NCBI GenBank assembly: GCA_963930775.1
Contig: OZ005704.1
Location: 4,092,001 to 4,156,000 of the forward strand
Source: Cliona cf. orientalis
Taxonomy: Eukaryota > Porifera > Demospongiae > Clionaida > Clionaidae
Length of the DNA stretch: 64,000 bases
Direction of reading: 5' to 3'
Every line of letters begins with the position of its first letter. Position 1 is the first letter of the stretch. A program made the position numbers and the translations under genes. The notes under the pieces were generated by a model. That model ran no database searches. It was not told where the DNA came from and saw only the letters and a list, made by a program, of their open reading frames with translations. This document shows positions 1 to 11,569 of this stretch, piece after piece.

Positions 1-226
1 GAGGGCCGTGCCACGCCCGTATGTTGAGGCCTCGAGCCCCATATCCCAGCACAGCATAGATGCCAAAGAAGGCTGTTTCAGGTGGACAAGTAGCTATGAG
101 ACTCTAGTAGCTATCATTTATTTTATCGACTATCTATCACTGCTGAGCTGGCTGTTATGCCGACTGCTGAGGGCCGTGCCACGCCCGTACGTTGAGGCCT
201 CGAGCCCCATATCCCAGCACAGCACT
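1..226. repeat. Edge of a ~168 bp tandem (satellite-like) repeat
   Basis: A block of about 56 bp beginning GAGGGCCGTGCCACGCCCGT occurs at 1-56 and again at 169-226 with one visible substitution, giving a period of 168 bp. The array is cut by the window start, so copy number and true unit cannot be judged. The open frame through it is a by-product of the repeat, not a gene. Confidence 0.7.
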
Positions 227-249
227 AGCCTCTAGCTAGGTTCACCCGA

Positions 250-815
250 GTTCGTAAATTAAAAATGCGCGAAAATTTCCCTTGGCCACACGACTGGGTA
301 CGGGTATACGCGTACACTAGCGGCGGTGGCGTGCGCCACTGACTACTGTCACATGACTTCACCATGGCAACATATTATGAGCATGCGCATTATATGACGA
401 AAATGGCGTATCAGACACACCCTTTTCGTTAAAGCGCCATACACGCCCACCATTACGTAACTGTAGAGATAACGCAAAACTAGCGTGTCATGGACCTGCG
501 CACTACAAAATGGAGTGGATTTATACTCAACTAAGATGAGAGGTCAAGGCAGTCTTGAGTTAGCCCTGGTAATGAAAAAGATAGAAAGAAAGAAAGATTG
601 ACAAATGGCCTATTTTTTGAACATCTGGATCTAGCATGTACAATTGTTTTGATGAATGATCTTGGTCTTGTTAGATGCACAATTTGCTGGAGATTCTGAT
701 TTTGACACTTAGAAATTTCACAAAGTTACCTGTTTTGAGATATTTGGGTATTTGTAATGTATTATGTATATGGAGTGTCCGGGCCACCCCTACTTATAGA
801 GTCTACCGACTCTAT
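250..815 (-). repeat. Dispersed repeat R1, copy 1 (truncated)
   Basis: Read on the minus strand this matches, over several hundred bases with scattered differences, the starts of the copies at 33,485-34,500 and 60,598-61,650. All begin with a word like GTAGACTCTATAAGTAGGG and run through a CTTTCTTTCTTTCT tract and a GATACGCCATTTT word. The part corresponding to the other copies' last ~500 bp is missing. No coding potential was recognised. It is probably a non-autonomous element of unknown class. Confidence 0.7.
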
Positions 816-2640
816 GATAGTATACATAGCATGCTGTTAGTAGTATTTAGTCACATTATCCCATCTTCTAGGTAAGATGTTCACATGGACAGGTAAGGTC
901 AGCTTATTCCAAGCCAAGTGAGGTCTATACTCAGACTCGAGAGTCGTAGTATGGCTCCCAGGGGTATATCTCACATGCATCTAAATTTCTTCTTTACTCT
1001 CTTCAGCAACTCAGGCCATATCGCCATGTGCTACTGAGTTCAGCAGGACTATGCTTACCGTGTTTTCATACCCAAAAATGATCGCACCTTTTTGGCCCAA
1101 AGTTGTTCATCCTGTCATTGATGGTAAAGATGTTGCTAGACCTGGCTTGTCAATTGGCCTATTCTTGGCTTCATTGTTTCCTAACTGACGACACCATGGA
1201 TCTCCTTTGGTTGCTAATGCTGCAGCATAGACCAAATGCACCACTCCCTTATCACATGATCTGCATGTGCAATTAACTTTAGCGCACGCACATGAATACT
1301 TGTTCAATCTCAAAGAGGAAGTTCAATATAGGATATTGGCATAGTGGCTCGCTGAGCAAGGACTGCCATACAAAATGTAACTCTAGTCTAAAATTGGGTG
1401 TGGCCGGTTATAAAAAGTGGGGGGAGGGCATCCCCCCGGGTGTGATGCCTATGAGCGGCATGTCGGTCTGATTCAAATAGTACTGGCTTGAAACTACACC
1501 CATCATGGGTCATCAGGCAGGAGGCATTTGCTTCCCCGCTTTTTACCGGAGTTATTACATACTCTACGTTATTATTTCCCACTGTATAAATATCAGTACC
1601 GAGTTTTGTAGTCTTCAGAATCGGCAACGTTCATAAAAGGCTGATCATAAAGCCCTTCCTTCTGAATTAAACCTTCGAGCAAGCGGTGCCTTGTCTCGTG
1701 TTTGATAAATTCAAACGTCACGTTCAGAAGGGTGTGGCCACTGTAATTTGACCTCAGCTATGTGACCACGTATAGTAGAACAGCTGAGCTATTTCATTGT
1801 CCTAAGCACTGGAATCCTGCCTGTAAAGACAATTTACACTTGATAAGTTCTTCAAGAGAACTTCAGAAGCTACTGCTAGCTTAAAGTATTATTGGAGAGT
1901 GATAATAATAGAATTATTGGGGAAATACACAACATCACGAGGCAAGCCTGAGCAGCAGTGAGCATATTTATGTTACACCACGCCCAACTAATTTATTATT
2001 AGAGAGTGATAATAATAGAATTACTGGGGGGGGGGGAATCCAACTATAGGGCTTTAGGAGACATGCTTGTTGGTTGGCCTCTGCCTACTCCTACTCTATG
2101 GCTAGTCTCTCGCATTGATACGCACTCTTTTCCAGTACTCTAGACTCTCTCTTTTGCTGACTCCGCAATGAGTACATCACATCTTCGTTCCAGGGATTAT
2201 TTCTGAACACTCTGAGCAGAACGTCTACTTTTAAAATAGTTCCTAGTTCTGTGTCTTATTATTGGCCACTATTGAGCTGAGGCTGCGATTGACAATCCCT
2301 CCTAGAGCCTCAGTTCTTGCTGGTTTATGCTTTGTTCAGTGGTTGTATTGGTTAGCTAAAGACAAAGTGTAAGTTTATAAGTCACTGAAATTGAATAGCA
2401 TATATCGGAATGACCAACATTGGGCAGGGTGTAACTAAGGAAGGACTGACGTACATGCCATTATATACATACATCTCATTCATGCAGTTTATTCCAGTTT
2501 ATGTGGGACTCGCTCAGGCTTGCTCCGATCAAAACATTGATTTTACACTGATGTACACGTACAGCAAAGCTGACAATCCAATCTCAATCACTATCAACTT
2601 TGAAAATGGAGATGTCAGCCACCCCCACTCCCACATTCCT
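816..2640. other. No gene recognised
   Basis: I see no coding sequence. Local features are a direct repeat of about 36 bp (GAGAGTGATAATAATAGAAT near 1,893 and 2,004, period ~110 bp) and a 12-base G run near 2,028. The small open frames (for example 1,388-1,627 minus and 2,410-2,706 plus) show no family motif. Confidence 0.5.
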
Positions 2641-2739
2641 GGTTCAGATCCAGATATCAAACTGATTCCCTCCCTCCATCACCAAAGCAGCACATATCAA
2701 GCCTGAAAAGTCCACAGTAGTTACGGAAATCGATGAAAC

Positions 2740-3730
2740 TGACTTGACCAAGAAAAGAAATACTTTGACAGATAGTGAGAAATACAATTCTTATTGCGGT
2801 CACTCCCACTGTTGATTGCAAGTCTCTAGTGACATCTTTCTCAGTTGCTATCTGCATGCAACAAATGAAGTTTCTTTGCGGACAACATAGCTGTTCAGTA
2901 AAACTTGCCGAAATTTCGACTTGATGTTCTTTTGCCCTGAGGATGACTAGAGCATCTAGTCGAAATGTCGGTAAGTTTTACCTAACTGTTAAGTTGTCCA
3001 CAAAGAATCTTTGTTTGTTTCATGCAAATTTCTACATGAAGGTGGCTATAGCTTTCTACATTGGTGTCTGATGAGGTACAACTGGTTAGTCTCTACAGCA
3101 GGAAAGACAGTGGTGGATACTGTCTCCCTTGCATACTTTTTGCTAGGAGTGGTGACATTCAGAATGTAAGGAAGTGTTTGTTGAGACTGCAACTTCAAGA
3201 AGGTGTATGAAGCTTGTGATTACCATGCTGACTCAACGAGGAATACCATAAGTCTGCTGTTGCTGCTTGTGATACCTTCGTGGAATAGATGAGTAGTAGA
3301 CACAGTTTATGAGAGTGCAAAAGATCTTTCAACTGTCTCAAAGGTGATCACGGAAACAGGAAAGCTTTATGCTATAGATTTACCACCGAATATTTTGTCA
3401 CTCAAAAGCAAGATTCACAACTGTTTCACAAAGTGGATAACTGAGAACATCATTCGCCTGCACTTCATTCTCCTCAGCACTACCACAAATCTCTGGATTC
3501 TATCCAAATAGCAGAGTGCTTGTAGCAGTTTTCTGTACTCTCCCTGTGACCTCTCGTAGGTCTTTCAGTGGGCTCAAGCATGTTAAAACTGGCCTTAGAT
3601 ATAATATGGGCAATGAACGCCTCTCTAGATTGGCTGTGCTTCACATGCATCAAGGCATTGCAGTCAACGTTGAAGAAATAATCATTGATGAGTTTTCTCA
3701 ATGTCATCCTCAATTGTGTGACTCATTATT
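2740..3730 (+). pseudogene. Decayed hAT transposase, internally deleted copy
   Basis: Broken fragments match the better-preserved hAT at 5.7-8.8 kb in the same order. Around 2,770-2,815 lies the DSEKYN start of the zinc-finger region, at 3,090-3,300 the GGYCLPC segment and what follows, and at 3,345-3,715 the C-terminal dimerisation region (S-RSFSGLKH, NERLSRLAVLHMHQG, DEFSQCHP). The catalytic middle (DEVTD, YDGASNM) is missing and stops and frameshifts are frequent. A hairpin-forming insertion lies at 2,899-2,980. I see no TIRs of the CAGGGGCG type at its edges. Clear relic, not functional. Confidence 0.8.
2899..2980. repeat. Inverted repeat with hammerhead-like core
   Basis: Arms of about 32 bp (2,899-2,930 and 2,949-2,980) pair across a short loop. 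The right part reads CTGAGGA, a 6 bp stem GACTAG/CTAGTC with loop AGCAT, then GAAA (2,937-2,965), which resembles the catalytic core order of hammerhead ribozymes found in Penelope-like elements. Stems I and III were not identified, so catalytic activity is not claimed. It interrupts the decayed hAT copy. Confidence 0.45.
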
Positions 3731-3747
3731 CTTGCCTTTGATTTGCT

Positions 3748-4849
3748 TACAGTCAATTGCAGCACGTTTGCAAAGCTAAAGTGCTAGGTCCCAAACCACA
3801 GCATGTAGCACCCTAGACATTGTTTACACAAATACACAGCACATGACAGCACTGTCTATATATAGGCAGTCCTGTACTATATTTAGCATAGTTTGCAAGA
3901 TACCTCTGAGTCTAGCTGGAAGTTATACTGTGCGGCCTACTGTGAAACGAAGAGTAGCTCTACTCTTGCTGTAAGCAGAGTTTAATACAGACCCCCGAGA
4001 TGTCTGGAGCAGGATCGGGCACGGGCACCAGCCAATGCGAGTCACAGGGACAGTTTGACATCAGTTGGCGCCATTGTCCTCCTCAGCTGATGTTTCCATA
4101 GGGCTACCCGCCACAGTCTCCCATGTTTTCCAACCCTGGAGTGTCGCGGTATTCGTATCATGGCCGGTATTCTAGTTGCAAGTGCTCAGGTAAGAAACAG
4201 TCTTTCTCCTTGAAAATCCATGCTGCTTGAAAACTCAGCAAATGGTTGATGTACTAACAGTAGTGCCTGTTGACTAGAGAATTAGTTGTTGCAATTCATT
4301 AAGATAGGCTCCTGGATTCTCTAAAGTGGCTTCAATAATAACTAGCTCTTCATGAGTGCTCAGTTTTTTGTGGTTTTATCATGATGACCCTGAATGCTTA
4401 GAACTTCACCAGTTTCTTCAAACAGTTGGACAATTCTTTGCACTGTAGAAGGGTCAACATTCCACCTTTTGCCAATTTCAGGATATGATATCCCCATCTG
4501 ACATCTTTAGTATACCATCCTCCACCACATGTCACTGGAATAGGCCAATAAATGTGAGCTCAACCGGCAACAATCAGATTTATCGGCAAAGAATATAATT
4601 AAAAAAAATCCTAGAAAAAAAAGGATCACTTTCCTTTTCTTTCAAATGAATAAATTGCACTGCAGCCCAGCCTAGTCAGCTCAAATTCAAATTTACCGGT
4701 GTAGCATACTCCATGTGTAGGGTATGCCCATGCACTGTGACCACACTCACGCTCTAGAGTAAACTTATGCATACCAAAGTCTAGCCATAGTAAGCTGGTG
4801 GTTTGGGACCTAGCACTTCAGCTTTGCAAAGGTGCTGCAATTGACTGTA
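3748..4849. mobile_element. Tc1/mariner-like element remnant with ~51 bp TIRs
   Basis: The ends are inverted copies: 3,748-3,800 starts TACAGTCAATTGCAGCAC and ends CCCAAACCA, and 4,798-4,849 is its reverse complement with about 2 differences. The outermost TACAGT is typical of Tc1/mariner termini, with TA as the target site. A transposase N-terminal fragment is inside on the minus strand. It lies next to the end of the decayed hAT copy, so it probably inserted into or beside it. Confidence 0.75.
4205..4503 (-). pseudogene. Tc1-like transposase N-terminal helix-turn-helix fragment
   Basis: Read on the minus strand the frame gives GISYPEIGKRWNVDPSTVQR followed by a second helical segment (QLFEETGEVLS). 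That is the pattern of the first paired-like HTH of Tc1/IS630 transposases, which binds the TIRs. The following segment (LENPGAYLNELQQ) continues the homology across stops and a frame change, and ends near KQHGFSRRK. No DDE catalytic domain remains between here and the TIR, so the element is an internally deleted relic. Confidence 0.65.
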
Positions 4850-5496
4850 TGTTATTCATTCACTTCTCAAATTCAAAACACTCAGTCTCAATCTATATCT
4901 CCCTTGTTTTGTTTATCAATGAAATGGTCACCACATCCCTAGTAGCTCCATTGTATATGACAAAGGGTCATTATACGTTACGTAATCGTCAAATGCTTTA
5001 ATGTGGCATAGCTTGAATGTGAAAACAGATGACAATTTTTAAATTATTTACAGAACCATTTTCCATATTCACCTGTGTCTGCCAAATTTGATGATTTGAT
5101 ACCTTTACTGGGCAAATATTTGTTTCAGAAAAGTAAAATTGCTACTAAGGATGTGGGCATGGCTTGCAGACGCTCAAGACATGCACTCATGTTAGCTTAT
5201 AGTGGTAATGTCAGAAGACACAATGACAATTGCATACTGACATCCCTAGCTTACATGCTCCAAGCGGTACACACCAATGGCGACTTATTTTCTGTCTAAT
5301 TTATTATACTCGAATGAAAGAAAATATCTCCTGTGAAAGCTGCATGCACATGGCTTACACATGAAGCATGTATTCCACATTTAGGTTGTGGAGCAACCAC
5401 AAGAGAAATGAATGCACAGGAGTGCGGAACCCTCACCGCTACATGCATGCATATATAGCATGGCTCACCGTGTATAATGTTCAATGCCAGGAGTAT

Positions 5497-5578
5497 TGAA
5501 CTACATACCCTGCACCTGAACAGGGTTGTGGTACTACTGAACTACATACCCTGCACCTAAACAGGGTTCTGGTACTAG
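5497..5578 (+). repeat. 41 bp tandem duplication
   Basis: Two units beginning TGAACTACATACCCTGCACC start at 5,497 and 5,538 and differ at only a few positions. No coding context. Confidence 0.85.
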
Positions 5579-5666
5579 CTATTCTCTTTAGAGTCAGTGA
5601 TCTAAGAGTTGGGGGAAGGCACCTGGCTATGCCACTGTATAAACTGAAAGCCTCCATGACATACTT

Positions 5667-8600
5667 CAGGGGCGTAGCCGGGGGGGCAAAGGGGGCACTT
5701 GCCCCCCCTTTTTTCCTGTCGGGCTCCGCCCATCAATAGTATACAGTGGCTCTCAGACTACAAATGTTTTAATAGGACTTCTTACTTTGTTTGCAGCGAT
5801 TTGTTGTCCACATAGAGTACTCTGATAAAGTTCAGCTTAGCTGTAAAGTTGGTATTCGTTCACGATCTTCGCGCTAACTATTGTAGCCTTGTGGCATGGC
5901 TCAAGGTCAGAGTTCGACATGCATAATTATTGGGCGTGGCCGGAAATATAATACAGCTATACATAATAGCCTCTCGCGCGCGTGCGGTATGCATGTGGTG
6001 CAATGAACAGTGCTCTACTTGACCACAACAATGCTATAACTGCGACCACGTGGATTGAGCTCTAGCCTGCCTAAGAATGTCTCTGTATAGGTATTTCAAG
6101 AAAGTTTCAAGACCATCTGAACACTCCTCCGGGTAAATGCATAATACTATTAATATTATAGAATAGATAAAAGGTCATAAAATTTACAATAAATATTAAT
6201 TATTCAAGCAGCGATACTGAAAATCCTGCCACCGAGTTTCCTTCTGCTGCTGAGCTCCCTAGCACCCCGTCTCCTGAACTCTGTCCGTCTGATTCTGACT
6301 CTGATTTGAGTGATCTTGGCAGCCCAGTCCCGAAGCAACCACGGATCGAGAGAGAGCCTGAAGCATCAATGGCCAACATTGACGTAGCTGACGTGGTTAA
6401 GCAAAGGGGCTCTATGAGTGATAGTGAAAAGTACAACTTTTACTGCAACCACTTTAGCCCTGACGATGATCCACCAGTGAAGTCCCATAGCTTCAGGCAT
6501 CAGTACTTAAAGAAGTACAAGTGGTTGATCTACAGTCGGCAGGAGAATGGCGGATACTGCCTTCCTTGTGTTCTGTTTGCTAGGAGCACTGATGTACGTA
6601 AGGGTAAGGGAGCACTTGTCGAGTCTGCCTTCAATAACTTTAAGAAGATGTACGATGTCTGTGACACCCATGCCAGCAGAGAGTACCACAAAGGTGCTGT
6701 TGCTACTTGTGAAGCCTTTGTCCAAGTGATGAGTGGTAGACAAGAGAGTGTAGCGGTTCAGTTGAGAGAGGGAGCGAGAGAGACCATCCAGAACAACCGG
6801 AAGAAGCTCCAATCCATAATCGAGACGATTATGCTGTGTGGTCGGCAGAATATACCTCTGCGTGGTCATCGTGACAGTAGCACCAATTTGGAAGGTCCAC
6901 AATCAGACAGCACCAACCATGGCAACTTCTGGGCCTTGCTCAACTTCAGGATCTGCACTGGAGATACCTTTTTGAAAGACCACCTTCACAGTGCTGCTAG
7001 AAATGCCATGTACACGTCTCCAGATATCCAGAACCAGCTTGTCAAGATTCTCGGAGACAAAGTTCGTGACACGATCTTGAACAAGATTCGTCGCAGCCTC
7101 TGCTACACTTTGATAGTGGATGAAGTCACTGACTGTTCTAATAAAGAGCAACTGTGCATTGTGATAAGGTATATTGAGCCTGATACCAGCTACATTAGAG
7201 AAGACCTTGTCACATTCTTGGAGTGTGACAGTGGTGTGTCTGGTGAAGCTTTGGCTGAGAAGATGCTTGGTTTTGTCACCGATCACTTAGATCCATCCAA
7301 GATGCGTGGTCAGGCCTACGATGGCGCCAGTAACATGTCTGGTAGGAGAAATGGGGTAGCAGCTAAAATATCGTCTGTGTATCCCCTTACCCTGTACACT
7401 CACTGTGCCTCCCATAGTTTAAACCTTGCAGTCGTAGCTTCTTTTGAGGAACCTAGCGTACGGAATATGATTGGGGTGATTCATCGTGTGTCCACTTTTT
7501 TCTTTGCTCACCCTAAGCGACAGAAGAAGCTGGAGGAAGCAATTCAAAATACTCAGCCAGGCTCCAATGTTGTAAAACTCAAAGATCTATGTAGGACACG
7601 GTGGGTGGAGCGTATTGATGCTATTGATCGCTTCAAACATCTGCATTCCTCAATAGTAGCTTGTTTCGAGAGCATCTCAACAGAAGGGTCTTCCCTATGG
7701 TCTTCAGATGCCGTGACAGATGCCAGTACTCTCTTGCTAGCTATCACCACCACAGAGTTCATTAGTGCTCTAGTGATCACTAATGAATGTTTACAGTACT
7801 TTTTAGGCCTCACCCGCAGCCTTCAGCAAGAAGCAAAGGACATTGTCCAGGCAGTGTCAGAAGTGACGACACTAACCTCAACGCTCGAAGAGGTTAGGGA
7901 GAATGTTGACTCCTACCATAGTGAGTGGTTCAAAACAGTGCCTGACGTGTGGAGAGGTAGGAACCACTCCATCAATGCCCAGGATATGCGGCCGTCAGCG
8001 ACACAGAGCGAGTACCCCAGCTTCTAGTCCTTCTGAGTACTTTCGAAGGATCATTACAGTCCCTGTGCTTGACCACCTGCTAGCTGAGCTTAACACTAGG
8101 TTCAGTTCTCACCAGAAGACAGCTCTCCAGGGTTTACATCTAGTGCCATCACTGTTGGTGAAAGAAAGTCTTGCCACTGTGACCAACAAGGTATTGGAAG
8201 TTGGACAGTTGTACGAGGTCGATCTCCCGAGTGTGTCTGCACTTAAAAGTGAGCTTCACAGCTGGTACACCAGATGGAAGTCTATGAAGAGAGAGAATGG
8301 CAGTGCTGCACTTCCTTCTTCTCTCGCTACAACTCTGCCGAAGATCTCCGATTTCTACCCCAACATCAAAGCTCTGATCACGGTGTTGTGTTCTCTCCCA
8401 GTAACGTCTTGTAGCGCTGAGAGATCGTTCAGTGGTCTGAAGCGCATCAAAAGCGTTCTTCGCTCTGGTATGACCAACGAACGTTTGTCGGGCCTGGCTT
8501 TGCTTCACATGCACCACGATATTCCTATTGACGTTGAAGAAGTCATAGACGAGTTTTCTAGGCGTCATCCCAGGCGACTTCAACTGTGAACCTTCCTTTT

Positions 8601-8821
8601 TCACTCCTTTTTCGTGCTTCTTCATTGTTTACACTCACTCTAACTTATACGTATACGCTACACTGTTAAGTATTATAGCTGCAGCGCGATTGTCAACAAT
8701 GCAACCACGTGACGCGCTTAATTAATGGGGCGTGGCTTCCGGTATTCAAAATTTTTTTCGCACGCTTCACGCGCGTTATCTCTTTTGGCCCCCCATTTCT
8801 AAAATCCTGGCTACGCCCCTG
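5667..8821 (+). mobile_element. Autonomous hAT transposon, nearly intact
   Basis: The left end CAGGGGCGTAGCC (5,667) is inverted at the right end GGCTACGCCCCTG (8,821). The direct flanks are TACTT on both sides (5,662-5,666 and 8,822-8,826), a perfect 5 bp target-site duplication. hAT elements usually give 8 bp duplications, but smaller ones are known in some clades. Inside is one transposase gene on the plus strand. The 400 bp before the ATG and 230 bp after the stop are presumably promoter/UTR and subterminal binding sites. Several short elements in the window share these termini (58,219; 52,228; 50,734), so this type of element is the plausible source of mobilising enzyme. Confidence 0.9.
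6077..8587 (+). CDS. hAT transposase with TTF-type zinc finger, one frameshift
   Basis: Cut-and-paste transposase. I infer a first exon at 6,077-6,132 (MSLYRYFKKVSRPSEHSS) joined through a 76 bp GT-AG intron to a long exon starting at 6,209; the codon GG|C is kept in phase. The open frame runs unbroken to 8,027, but homology switches to the next frame at about 7,930-7,970 and ends at 8,587, so one indel disables an otherwise complete protein of roughly 800 residues. Visible parts in order: acidic S/P/D-rich linker; TTF-type zinc-finger/DUF4371-like region (YNFYCNHF, GGYCLPCVLF); catalytic D in LIVDEVTD; second D in YDGASNMSG; CASHSLNLAV and RTRWVERIDA; last acidic residue in SCSAERSFSGLK followed by the C-terminal dimerisation domain (NERLSGLALLHMHH). 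An alternative is a second, unusual intron at the frame change. Decay seems recent. Confidence 0.88.
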
Positions 8822-9026
8822 TACTTCAACTGAATTATGCACTTGAGAGCCATTGCCTGTTTACTCTGTCACTGCATTGATAACTGACTAGCAAAGCACA
8901 GAATGGGAGTTGATCATGTAGTTGAGGTAGGTGCCATGTAAACACAGGCTGGCAATTTGCAACAGCTGTACACTACTACTCCACTGGGCAGGACTTATCA
9001 TGACCACTCTTCCTTTATGCTACATA

Positions 9027-9490
9027 TACCGTATGGCTGGTAATTTTCGTGGGCTGCTAATTTCGTTATTTTCGTGGTTGATTTGGCAGTTATGAAATTT
9101 TCCCACCCATGAAAATTAATGCCTTCGGTGATATGGTATTGTGCGAGTCCATGATGATGGGCATGGCCACAAACATCGTGGCAGTGCAGCCAATACTTCC
9201 CAGTATTAGCAAGCAACAGTAGCCACTGTCATCCAGCTGATAGCGTCTTCGACACTAATATTCTTCTATCTTGTGCTATTTGTCCAAGTCTCTGTAGGTA
9301 TGGTTTAGTAACGAAGATCGCGAGTGAGATCGCAAGCACGTGTGTTGATTACATCATCGCTTTTGTAGCAATGCCATGCCCCTGGACTGTTTGCTGTCAC
9401 AAAATTTAAAACCACGAAAATTAATTTTGTGGACCTTAATCAGACTTTCCATGAAAATTAGCACCCACAAAAATTTCGCGCCATGCGGTA
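9027..9490. mobile_element. MITE, TA-flanked, TACCGTATGG ends
   Basis: Left end TACCGTATGGCTGGTAATTT is matched in inverted orientation by the right end (ATTTCGCGCCATGCGGTA), with TA at both borders. Subterminal words 'tgctaatttcg' and 'cgaaaattagca' extend the symmetry to about 45 bp. It is 464 bp long with no transposase. Probably a Tc1/mariner-type non-autonomous element. Confidence 0.8.
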
Positions 9491-9529
9491 CCTAGAATAT
9501 GTACTTTTTCTATGGCGACGACCCTTACC

Positions 9530-9640
9530 ATTTAGCAAAGGAGAGTTGCGACCGACGGACGGACAGACAGAAATTGCCAAACAATTGCAGTAACCCTCTG
9601 CCAATGCTTTGCGGCGAGGGTTGAAAATAATGCTGTGATA
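9530..9640. repeat. GGAC/GGAT-rich tract with CAGTAACCCT word
   Basis: GACGGACGGACAGACAGA followed by AGTAACCCTCTGCCAATGC resembles, in inverse orientation, the start of repeat R3 (37,525 and 62,070). It is probably an R3 end fragment. Confidence 0.5.
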
Positions 9641-10404
9641 TCCCATTTGACACCTATGTCTTTCGTTACACTTACTTAGTCTACTTGTGGGTGAGTGTTT
9701 CATCTTAGGAATTCTACCTTCGCCAGTGACCATGCCGCTTAAGGAGCCTGTCTGGGACTTCTACATCGGCAGCTGTGGTGGCACCACCAGATCAAAGGCT
9801 ATACATGCAGCCCATCCTAGCAGTAGCTCACGCATCCTTGTGTAGCTAAGACCTCATAGCCCAACTCCTTTAAATTGATTGCTACATTCACTTCCTGTTT
9901 TGGTACAAGCTGGGCTGGCCCACTAGGCACTTGCAAAAGCTAGTTGTAGCCTGGGTGTGGATACTGGTTTTCTGTGGCTTGTAGATGGTCACCAGTGACT
10001 TGACCTCTGAACACATCCCATCACCACTTGAGTGGCTAGACCTACTGTAAGCTATGGTTAGGTAGCCCGCCCTACAAGTGCTTCCAGTAGTACTAGCACC
10101 CATACCACAGTACAGAGCTTGCTGCCTAGCACAGTACACAACTGCAGGAAGTGAATGGAACAGAATGGACAGTGCTAGTGTGCGTTTGCAATCCGTTCCT
10201 GCTCCATTTTGCAAGTGTACAAATGGTACGGATGGCAGCGGAAACGGCAACGTTTTTTTGACCGCTACTGTACATCCCTACGCTTGCTTTTTGAGTAGGT
10301 GCAGGAATTAGCTAACTACCCAATCAAATCAAAACTGATTATTCCCCACATGCATTAGTTAGTATGAGGACATATAGCACCAATGGGTGACCATCAACAG
10401 GTGC
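9641..10404. other. No gene recognised
   Basis: No coding sequence or TIR pair seen. Near 10,262-10,292 a fragment of the short module R4 (ACATCCCTACGCTTGCTTTT) is present. Overlapping open frames on both strands (for example 9,888-10,250 minus) have no recognisable motif. Confidence 0.45.
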
Positions 10405-10495
10405 ATGAAAAATAAGCGTAGGGATGTATAGTGGATGTGGTTATCCCTACAAATCTTGTTTGTGTACTTTTTGACCCTGCCATCCCTACTTCATC
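10405..10495 (-). repeat. Short dispersed module R4
   Basis: About 90 bp containing AGCGTAGGGATGTATAG, TTATCCCTACAAATCTTG and GACCCTGCCATCCCTACTTC. The same module, direct or inverted, is at 34,423-34,497, 61,555-61,640 and 61,770-61,835. In the two larger R1 copies it forms the distal end, so this is either a solo R1 end or an independent short element. Confidence 0.65.
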
Positions 10496-11406
10496 TTTCA
10501 ATTACATTGTTTTTATGCTTGTAATATATATATATATTACATGCAGGGGCTGGGAGCAGTTAGAAGTCACTTGTAACCCACGTCTGCTTGACAAGAACAA
10601 CATATGGAATGTTGAGGGAAATGAGAATAATCAATGTGAGACAGACAATTTCCTTCAGCTTATCCCATTGTTAGCTATTTCTCTTTTATTTCAGTACCCA
10701 ATGTATCATTTGATTTCTACAAGCCATCGTATCTTTCAAAGTTTCTAGAATCACATGTGGTTATGGCAGAGGTAAGTGCAATATGCATATATATATATAC
10801 CACCCATGCCTGAATAGAAGCCTCCCCAACGCAACACAGTAAATGCTAAATGGCCAGTTGCCTTCACGGGCCCTGTAGCTATAGACTGTCATTGCATCAC
10901 CATGTATAGCCTAACTGTAGCTACACTTCTGTATACGGTAGTAGTACAAAGTTTGAACCAACTTGCGCTGCAGACTGACTATGGTTTGATGTATAGTAGT
11001 ACTAATATAAACTGTTACCTACAAAAAGCACTTCAAGCAATTAGTTGTGGCTGTACTCAACCGCAGTGCTCAGCTTTTGCTCTAGGCTAAGCCTGTACGT
11101 GTCCACACAAAAGAACCTTATGCTCAGACGTGTGTGCACTGCGTACAGAATATATCCAATGTCTGACCATTATTGCAACCCTTATTCTACATTCAAAAAA
11201 ACTTTCCTGCAGTATGAAGGTATGCTTACTGGTGGTGTGGCCAAATATAGGCATGCAGGTATTAATTCAATACAGCATTTACTATGCAAAGGCTTTCTTC
11301 AAAGGCATTGCATGGGTTTAGATTGTAAGAAGACAAAAGTATTAGTTTGGCTCCAATCCCTGTATTCTGCATTCATTTCAGATAGTTAATACATGCATGT
11401 ATTGTT
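10496..11406. other. No gene recognised
   Basis: AT-rich sequence with two (TA)n tracts (about 10,525 and 10,788). No supported coding region, and no paired terminal repeats were found. Confidence 0.45.
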
Positions 11407-11569
11407 TACTGTAGTGTCCCCATGGGTGCTTAAACATAAATTGTGATTTTCCCCCACTTACTAGGGTCATAAATTTCATATACGTTTATGTAGATGCTAC
11501 ATTGACCTATTGATGAGCAGTACATGGGCGTTTACCTGGGAAGGGGCACTTGCCCAGGACACTACAGTA
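11407..11569. mobile_element. 163 bp MITE, TACTGTAGTGTCC ends
   Basis: TACTGTAGTGTCC at 11,407 is inverted at the right end (GGACACTACAGTA, ending 11,569). A related 167 bp copy is at 38,930-39,096; both contain an ACATGGGCG-TTACC word near the right arm. The target is probably TA. Confidence 0.75.
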
